Positions 57,637 to 64,000 of a stretch of 64,000 nucleotides of DNA are shown one piece after another; position 1 is the first letter of the stretch, and each line of letters begins with the position of its first letter. Source of the stretch: Cynocephalus volans. Taxonomy: Eukaryota > Chordata > Mammalia > Dermoptera > Cynocephalidae. The position numbers and the translations under genes were made by a program. Where the stretch lies: positions 69,422,501 through 69,486,500 of the forward strand of contig NC_084466.1 of NCBI RefSeq assembly GCF_027409185.1, in the 5' to 3' direction. The notes beneath the pieces are model-generated. The model made no database searches, was not told where the DNA came from, and saw nothing but the letters and a program-made list of their open reading frames with translations.

Positions 57637-59995
57637 CACTGTCACCCCTCGGGGACCAATCTACAGTGCTGGGATTTTTCCCCCCACTGTGAAGTCTCTA
57701 GGGGGGAACACCTGAGAAGATGTTCCTCAGCCCCAGAGGCACACGATCTTCTGTTGGCTCGCTTAGGATTTTCTGGCACCCCTAGATTTGGGTGAGTCAA
57801 CTCTTTTTGGTGGGGGACCAGGCCAGACTGGACGAAGTTGCAACACCTCTTCCCTGGACCCAGCGAGATGTCGCTGTGGTCCACTTGGTGGCCTCCCTTG
57901 GTGGCCAAACTTGTGTATTGTCTTTGTGTTTGTCTTTATATTAACCTCGTGAGTTTATGTTGTTGTGAGTCTTGTTTTGCATTTGGGTATCAGAGCTCTG
58001 ATTTAGGGACTTTGTGGAAGGCTGGATGCAGCACTACTTCTCAAGTCCAGGACTCCCACAAGACATCGTCGGGACCTTTGGTTTGGAGTTGTTTGGAAAT
58101 TTGTTGTGGCAGCTTGTCTTTGTCTTTTGTGTGTTGCTGGGTGTGCACATACATTTTGTAGCTTTGTATGTCTTTAACTGTGGTCATATGTAATGATAAG
58201 TATCTGCCATCCTGTGTCTCTGACCTTTATTGTGCTAGTTATACCTTTCTATGACACTGGAATCTGAGAGCCTAATTTAATTACTGGCAAAAAATTGGAA
58301 AGCCTTGGGCACCAGAGAGGACCCTAGCTGCAAGAGGAAAGTGGCCACTGAGACTATTTTGCTGCCACGTCTCTGCTGCTGGTAGATCTCTCTCCTGGAG
58401 TTCCTAGCCTAATAAGGAAATGCTTTATTCTCTTTATCTTTCTCTGATTTTCTGAGCCCTCTTCTGTTCGGTTGGATTGCATCCACTTCTGTTTAAGTGC
58501 ACCCTGGAGGGCTCCTGGCTAGGCTTTGTTTTTCTGATTTAAATCTGGTTGGAACTTTTCTTCTTTATGCTGAAAACAGTGGAGAGAACTGCTTTTATCA
58601 ATTACTGTTAATGGAATAAATTGGACCTGCCGATTGGGACTAAGCTGAACTGGATGACCCCACTGCTCCTCTTTTCTCTTTGTTTGCTTGGTTAGACATT
58701 TAGTTGAGTACCAGCAATCTGAAAAAGCCCTCCAATCCTGTTGGCATGCACAACACAGATGCCCTCTATTCCATGCCTTTGATTGGTACCATAGGTGTGG
58801 AGTATGACAAGTTACAACTTAGACCAACTAATTTGGTTGAGACATCTTTTGGGGAGGTATGTGTGTGCATATGCATGAGTGTTTTGTCTGTATATATGGC
58901 AACTATTTCTGCCTGCTTTTCAAGCTACTACTTAGGGGTCACAAGATCCAAATTGTGCCTTTGGCCTTAAGATCACTGGGAAAAGGCAATGCCAAGGTGC
59001 AACAAATCAAGTGCCCAGCTAAATTACAGCAAAATATTTGGGAAGATTTGCTCCATTTGATCTGGCTAGAAAAGAAAACGTTCTCTGCATTTCTTTGAAA
59101 AGGCTTGCATACTTGCCTTGCAATGTAAATTTGTCGCCTTGAAAACTCCCAGGTACTTTGCTTTGCAATGTAAATTTGTTAACTTGCTTTCTCTAAAAAA
59201 GATAAGCTTTGGCATTTTTCAGAAATGCAATTTAAAATCAACTGTCCTTTTTGAACTAGTAAGTTTTCTATTTTATCTGTCTCATTAACATTGTAAACAA
59301 AACCTATATTAATTAATAAAGGTGTAGCTTGTGTAAAAATTAGACAAATATAAATGGGTTAAATGCTTATAAATAAAATCATAATTTCAAATTGGTTCTC
59401 AGGAATTTGAAATCTTAAGGTATTATATTAATAAAATACTAAAACATTAATTATTATATAAGTTTATGTTTATATTTTAATGTTTTGTTTTTATATGAAA
59501 CAAAAAAACCAAATATTTGAATGTTAAAATTAAAAACATGTCTCTTCAGAAGTTAGAAATAGTTTTTTATCTACAAATATTAATATAAAACAATTCAAAA
59601 TGGCTTGCTTCACAGGTTTGTTACTGGAAAATTGGAGCTAATGAGTCAATTATAGTCATTATGCATAATTCAAGCTACTAGGTATAAAGACTTTGTAATA
59701 GAATATTTTTTATAAAGATACATTTTGGTAAAGGTTGTTAAAAAACAAAGGTAATATAGTTTTTGTTAAAAAAATTTTTTGTCTAAATTAACAATAAAGG
59801 GTTTATAAAAACTAATAAAATGTTTATGATAAAAATTCACTGAGATTAGATTTTTTATGCTTTTATTAAAATTAGTTGTAATATTAATAGTGCACTGGTA
59901 CAAAAAGTAAAATTTGGTTTCCTTCTTAAAATTTTCCTATAATATTAATAACAGATAATAGAAGGTATTTTCTATAACTCATGGAAACTCAAGAA
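57637..59995 (+). mobile_element. Internal region of element B, apparently non-coding
   Basis: The leader has a splice-donor-like GGGTGAGTC near 57790. The rest has no recognisable gag, pol or env. It turns strongly AT-rich after 59.2 kb and contains a repeated 'ttgcaatgtaaatttgt' block (about 59120 and 59165). It may be a MER4-like non-autonomous ERV internal sequence, but where the element ends is not clear and no 3' LTR is seen. Confidence 0.5.
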
Positions 59996-59999
59996 TGCT

Positions 60000-60348
60000 G
60001 CCTTATAACTTTAACCTTTGTTAGATATTAGGTCATATGAGAACATTTTTTTGGCTGCGCCCCATCATGATGCTGGCTACCCTTCTCTTCCACCTTCTCC
60101 TTCCCGCTGGCATCACAATACCTTCCTCCTGGCACGAATCGCAGGCCAATCAGCGCAGGCTCCCTGCTCCTGGCCCCTTAGCAATGCAATACATCCAATC
60201 CCCAAACGCCCCGTGTCCTCAGCAAACCTATCAGCTCTCTTCTAACCCTATAAAAGCAGATGTGCCCGCTGAATAAAAAACCTTCTCCAGCGAGCTGCCT
60301 TGCGTTTGTGTCTCATCCTTTAACTGGTGCTGAATTTTATTCCTTTCA
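60000..60348 (+). repeat. 5' LTR of provirus C
   Basis: Right end fixed by 'tcctttca' followed by T and the primer site. TATA box 'ctataaaag' near 60249, AATAAA near 60275. CCAAT motifs at about 60147 and 60198. The left boundary is uncertain (about 59.99-60.04 kb). It differs from the LTR of provirus A. Confidence 0.75.
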
Positions 60349-60349
60349 T

Positions 60350-60367
60350 TGGTGCCAAAACCCAGGA
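60350..60367 (+). other. Primer-binding site, tRNA-Phe type, provirus C
   Basis: TGGTGCCAAAACCCAGGA differs from the tRNA-Phe complement only at two G-to-A positions, both in CpG contexts of the original, so deamination explains them. Confidence 0.85.
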
Positions 60368-60948
60368 TGGGATTGTCCACTGTGGACCCCGTCTCCATCT
60401 CAACCAAGGCGGCTCGCCCTCGTCCACCTATTCGGGCGCTGGCTCTTTGCACTCACCACCACTTCCACCATTGGGTAAGTCTCCCTTATAAGGCTGCGAC
60501 CCTCCTCTGGGTTACAGTGGAGCAGTGATCAACCAACTAGACTCCAACGCCCTTAAGAGGTGTAAAGTTACACCCCATTAAGACCTTTATGGTCGTGGCG
60601 GACCCTCCGGCTATCCACTCCCTTCTCTTCAGGAGCCTTTGAGTGTGAGGGTTCAGGGTGGAGGCTCCTTTCTGCTTCTCTCTCTCTCTCTCTGGACACT
60701 AAAACGGGTTCCAAAAATCCTAGTACTAGGTTCCTCGTGGCCTCCAGCACTGTGCCTCCTGGGAGCTTGAAGTGTGGGTGATGACCCTTACTCTCCTCCT
60801 AATCTGGTTCCTATAGAACCTCCGTGGCTCACAAACTCCTCGGGGGATGCCTCCTGGATTTTGCTGACCCACTTCTGGCCCAGAGATTCATTTCCTAGTT
60901 TTCTCTTTTTCTCTTCCTTTTGATTTCCTTATCTCTGTCCACTTCACA

Positions 60949-61932
60949 ATGGGAGCCTCCTCATCCCTTCTGGAAACCTCACCCCTCAAATGCTTACTCA
61001 GAAACCTTACTGTACTCTTCTTTACACCAGATATTAAGCCAAAGCTCTTGATCAGATTTTGCACTTAGATTGGCCCCAGTACCCCCTGGACAACCAAAAC
61101 CATTGGCCTTTTGAGGGATCCCTAGACCCAGACCTCCTTCGTGACCTTTTTAACTATTGCCAGTGCCTCAAAAAGTGGAAAGAGATCCCCTATGTCGAGG
61201 CCTTTCACCTCCTCAGACAAAATCCCCATCTTTGTTCTTCATGCTCTCCCTCCCAAGTCCTCCTGGCCTGTAAGTCCACCATCTTCCATTTCAGCTGCCC
61301 CTTCCACTCCAATTATACAGCTGCCCCCCATTTCCCTTCCTTCTGCAAAACCTTTTAGTCCTCCATGGACTAGATAACAGGGGCTCCCTCCAGTCCCTCC
61401 CACTATTGCACCGCTTTGAGAGGTGGCTGGCCCAGAAGGGGTAATCAGAGTTCATGTACCTTTTTCCTTCTCTGATCTCACACAATTAGAGAAGAAACTG
61501 GGCTCCTTTACCACTGACCCCACCACCTATGTTAGGAAGTTTCAGTGGATCCTGCAGGCTTACAGTCTCACACACCATGACATATACATGTTGATAGCTA
61601 ACACTCTCCTTCCTGAGGAACGAAGGCATGTATGGGAATTGGCCCAAGCCCATGCAGACGAAACACACAGGACTAATCCTAACCACCCTACAGGTCCCAA
61701 TGCAGTTCCAGAACAGGATCCCCAATGGGATTATAACACACCTATTGGCATAAATTCCCATGATGTTTTTGCTTCCTGCCTTGGAGCCAGCCTCAAATAG
61801 GCTGCTCAAAAAGTTGTAAATTTCCAAAAGGTGCAGGAAGTAATACAGAAAAAGGAAGAAACCCCTTCCGAATTTTTAGACAGGTTAACCAAGGCCCTTC
61901 AACAATATACCAATCTAGAAAGCGTCTTCACC
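60949..61932 (+). pseudogene. gag remnant, provirus C, truncated by an L1
   Basis: Starts ATGGGAGCCTCC (MGASSSLLE, a myristoylation-type N-terminus). A matrix-like region needs several frames (61059-61377), then a capsid-like frame 61423-61800 with VPFSFSDLTQLEKKLGSF. After a stop the major homology region (PSEFLDRLTKALQQ) continues to about 61930, where L1 sequence begins. Dead gene. Confidence 0.82.
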
Positions 61933-62420
61933 TGGAGGCGGCCACACTGCCATGTTGGATGCTCTGCTCGTTGAGTGAAGAAAATCTGCCAGCATCACCT
62001 GAGCCCCACTCCCGAGAAGGGCACTGCTTCCCCCAGGGAGGGGGAAAATGACCCCCCGCGGCCGGCCCATGAGGATATGGCAGTGAAAGGCTCAGCGGCT
62101 GCAGCAGGAACTGGACCGGCACTGGAGTGGCAGCAGCAACAGCAGCAGCAGTACCGCCTCCTCACCCAGTGGCGGCAGCAGCGACAGTGGCAGCGGTGGC
62201 CCTTCCTCACCCAAACATCAGGGCCCTCCAGACCCAGGCGGCCCAACATATCAAGCTGAGCTGGAGCTGATGGGTGGCGGCCACACTCGGACCGGGGACT
62301 CTGCGTGCTGCCCCAGATTCTCCTCTGAGTCTGCCTGCTGTGTTCATCAGACTGCCCAGTGGAACAGAAGATACTCTGCTCATTTCATCTGAACTGCAGA
62401 CTGTGAAACCCCCTGCCACA

Positions 62421-63400
62421 ATGAATAAACATCAAAGAAAAGATACCAGAAATAAGAAAAAGAAAGAAAGAACACAACCAAAAGATAATAAATCTCAAAC
62501 TCTAGATCCTGTAGAACAAGAAGCCCTTGAAATGACTGACAAGGAATTTCGAGTGATAATTCTAAGGAAACTGAATGAGATACAAGAAAACTCAGCTAGA
62601 CATCATGATGAAATGAGGAAAACTAAACAGGACCTGAAAGAGGAAATGTACAAGGAAATCAATGCCCTAAAAAAAATGTAGCAGAACTTGCCGAACTGAA
62701 GAAGTTATTCAGCAAAATAAAAAACACAATGGAGAGTTTAACCAGCTGGCTTGTGGAAGTTGAAGAGAGAACCTCTGAACTTGAAGATGGGCTGCTTGAA
62801 ATAACACAAGCAGACAAAAAAAGAAAGAAAAAAGGATCAAAGGCATTGAAGAAAATCTGAGAGAGATATCAGACAACCTTAAGCACTCAAATATCCGAGT
62901 CATGGGTATTCCAGAAGGGGAGGAAAAGGAGATTGCATTGAAAACATATTCAACAAAATACTGGCAGAAAACTTCCCAGGTATAGGAAAAATCACAGATC
63001 TTCAGATCCAGGAAGCTCAACGATCTCCGAACATATTCAACCCAAAAAGGTCTTCTCCAAGACATGTTACAGTCAAATTAGCAAAATTCAAAACAAAGAG
63101 AGAATCTTTAAAGCTGCAAGAGAGAAGCATCAAATCACCTATAAGGGAGCCCCAATCAAGCTAACATCACACTTTTCATCACAAACGCTAAAAGCCAGAA
63201 AGGAATGGGATGATATGTTTAAAATACTAAAAGACAGAGATCGCCAGCCAACAATACTCTACCCTGCAAGGCTATCCTTCCAAAATGAAGGGCAAATGGT
63301 ATATTTCTCAGACAAACAGAAACTGCGGGAGTTCACTACAATACGACCACCCTTACAAGAAATTCTCAAGGGAGTACTGGGTTTGGTTCCTGAAAAATAA
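62421..63400 (+). pseudogene. L1 ORF1 (RNA-binding chaperone), frameshifted
   Basis: Start chosen at MNKHQRKDTRNKKKK (62421), the basic N-terminus typical of placental L1 ORF1p, rather than the in-frame ATG at 62274 in the 5' UTR. A coiled-coil region (TDKEFRVIILRKLNEIQENS) runs to a stop at 62681. The RRM-like part (HSNIRVMGIPEGEEKE) continues in another frame near 62885-62960. The C-terminal domain is in a third frame (63215-63400, YPARLSFQNEGQMVYFSDKQ). The combined length (about 326 codons) is near the family norm, so loss is by small indels and stops. Confidence 0.88.
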
Positions 63401-63587
63401 CTACCACTGCCATAAAAACCCAAGAAAAATCAAAACCCACTAGTATAATAAAAATGGCATTCACAAAGAGAAAACAAACAAACAAAAACGCTATCTACAA
63501 CCTAAGGAACCAACAAACACAGAAAACAAACAGTAAATCAGAAAGCAAGGAAGAAAAGACACATAAGACAACCAAACAACCAATAAA

Positions 63588-64000
63588 ATGCAAGGAATAA
63601 ATCAACACTTTTCAATAACAACTCTTAATGTAAAAGGCTTAAATTCCCCAATCAAAAGACACAGACTGGCTGACTGGATCAAAAAGGAGGACCCAACTAT
63701 ATGCTGCCTACAAGAGACGCACCTCACCCATAAAGATTCACATAGACTAAGAGTGAAAGGATGGAAAAAGATTTACCATGCAAACAGAAAAGAAAAACGA
63801 GCTGGAGTAGCTATTCTTATATCTGACAAAGTAGACTTTAAACTAAAAACCATAAAAAGAGACAATGAGGGACACTACTTAATGATAAAAGGACTGATGC
63901 ATCAAGAAGACATAACAATCATAAATATGTATGCACCCAGTGTTGGAGCAGCCAGATTTATAAAACAAATTCTATTAGACCTAAAGAAGGAAATAGACAC
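63588..64000 (+). CDS. L1 ORF2, endonuclease domain (partial, open to the edge)
   Basis: Starts MQGINQHFSITTLNVKGLNS and stays open for 137 codons to the window edge. ORF2p is the L1 endonuclease/reverse transcriptase. Counting from this Met, the catalytic positions known from human L1 endonuclease fall in place: Asn14 (in TLNVKG), Glu43 (in LQETH) and Tyr115 (in INMYAPS). The usual second Asn of LNxNG is Lys here. The start lies 185 bp after the ORF1 end, a typical inter-ORF gap. RT and Cys-rich domains lie beyond the window, so overall integrity is unknown. Confidence 0.9.
   Translation, partial: MQGINQHFSITTLNVKGLNSPIKRHRLADWIKKEDPTICCLQETHLTHKDSHRLRVKGWKKIYHANRKEKRAGVAILISDKVDFKLKTIKRDNEGHYLMIKGLMHQEDITIINMYAPSVGAARFIKQILLDLKKEID

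Larger units (their letters stand above)
47800..64000 (-). other. NEK5: Upstream intron(s) of the putative NEK5
   Basis: From the exon at 47688 to the right edge no further exon with convincing splice signals and conserved protein was recognised. Short exons could be missed. The region is largely retroelements from 49.1 kb onward. Confidence 0.5.
61933..64000 (+). mobile_element. L1 LINE, 5' part (runs off the window)
   Basis: It begins abruptly inside gag near 61933 with a GC-rich 5' UTR of about 490 bp containing a CAG/GCAGCAG-rich tract (62128-62200). ORF1 (broken) and ORF2 (open to the edge) follow. The 5' UTR suggests a full-length insertion; the 3' end and target duplication are outside the window. 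Confidence 0.88.

Noticed and set aside
62274-62420. Upstream in-frame ATG of L1 ORF1
   Set aside because: Lies in the L1 5' UTR; the basic MNKHQRK start at 62421 fits the family.

Overview
This window is mammalian nuclear DNA. It has long introns, GT/AG splice sites, a CpG-island promoter and layered L1, L2, MIR, MaLR, ERV and DNA-transposon debris. The unique genes match the human 13q14.3 gene order ATP7B (minus), ALG11 (plus), NEK5 (minus). The young SINEs derive from a tRNA-Ile-like head and occur as monomers, dimers and a 'GAGCCCGTGGCGCAC' variant. I recognise these as resembling the CYN-type SINEs of colugos (Dermoptera, Galeopterus/Cynocephalus). I see no Alu, B1, carnivore tRNA-Lys or ruminant SINEs. 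A colugo is my best guess (about 0.65); the mammalian assignment is certain.

Layout. 1-17.8 kb is the first intron of ATP7B, the copper-transporting ATPase read on the minus strand; only its 17-codon first coding exon is present (17796-17846). It holds a Tigger DNA transposon with transposase remnants, mariner-like MITEs, L2/L1 fragments, several LTRs and a GC-rich minisatellite. 17.6-18.96 kb is a CpG island serving as a shared head-to-head promoter for ATP7B and ALG11. ALG11 (plus) is complete: four coding exons (18891-18934, 22753-22983, 26720-27651, 30909-31180) join in phase to exactly 492 codons plus stop. It is the ER mannosyltransferase that adds the fourth and fifth mannoses to the dolichol-linked oligosaccharide. 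Candidate poly(A) signals lie at 31.2-31.3 and 33.7 kb. No UTP14-like retrogene lies downstream, unlike in human.

From 35.28 kb upward the minus strand carries the last two coding exons of a gene I assign to NEK5 by synteny (35282-35549 and 47688-47799; splice phases fit). Its introns fill the rest of the window. They contain an AP1S2 processed pseudogene (37.0-39.0 kb), old L1s cut by a solo LTR and SINEs, and, from 49 to 64 kb, a pile-up of retroelements. That pile-up has a solo LTR, a decayed gag-pro-pol provirus with a perfect tRNA-Phe primer site, a tRNA-Pro-type LTR with non-coding internal sequence, a second tRNA-Phe-type LTR with gag, and a relatively young L1 that interrupts that gag and runs off the right edge with ORF2 open.

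I found no unknown multi-gene system. The observations most worth checking are a Trp-to-Leu change beside the ALG11 catalytic motif, an exact 25-bp triplication inside a SINE, a TA-flanked palindromic MITE family, an unclassified repeat shared by two sites in ATP7B intron 1, and the nested ERV/L1 region.
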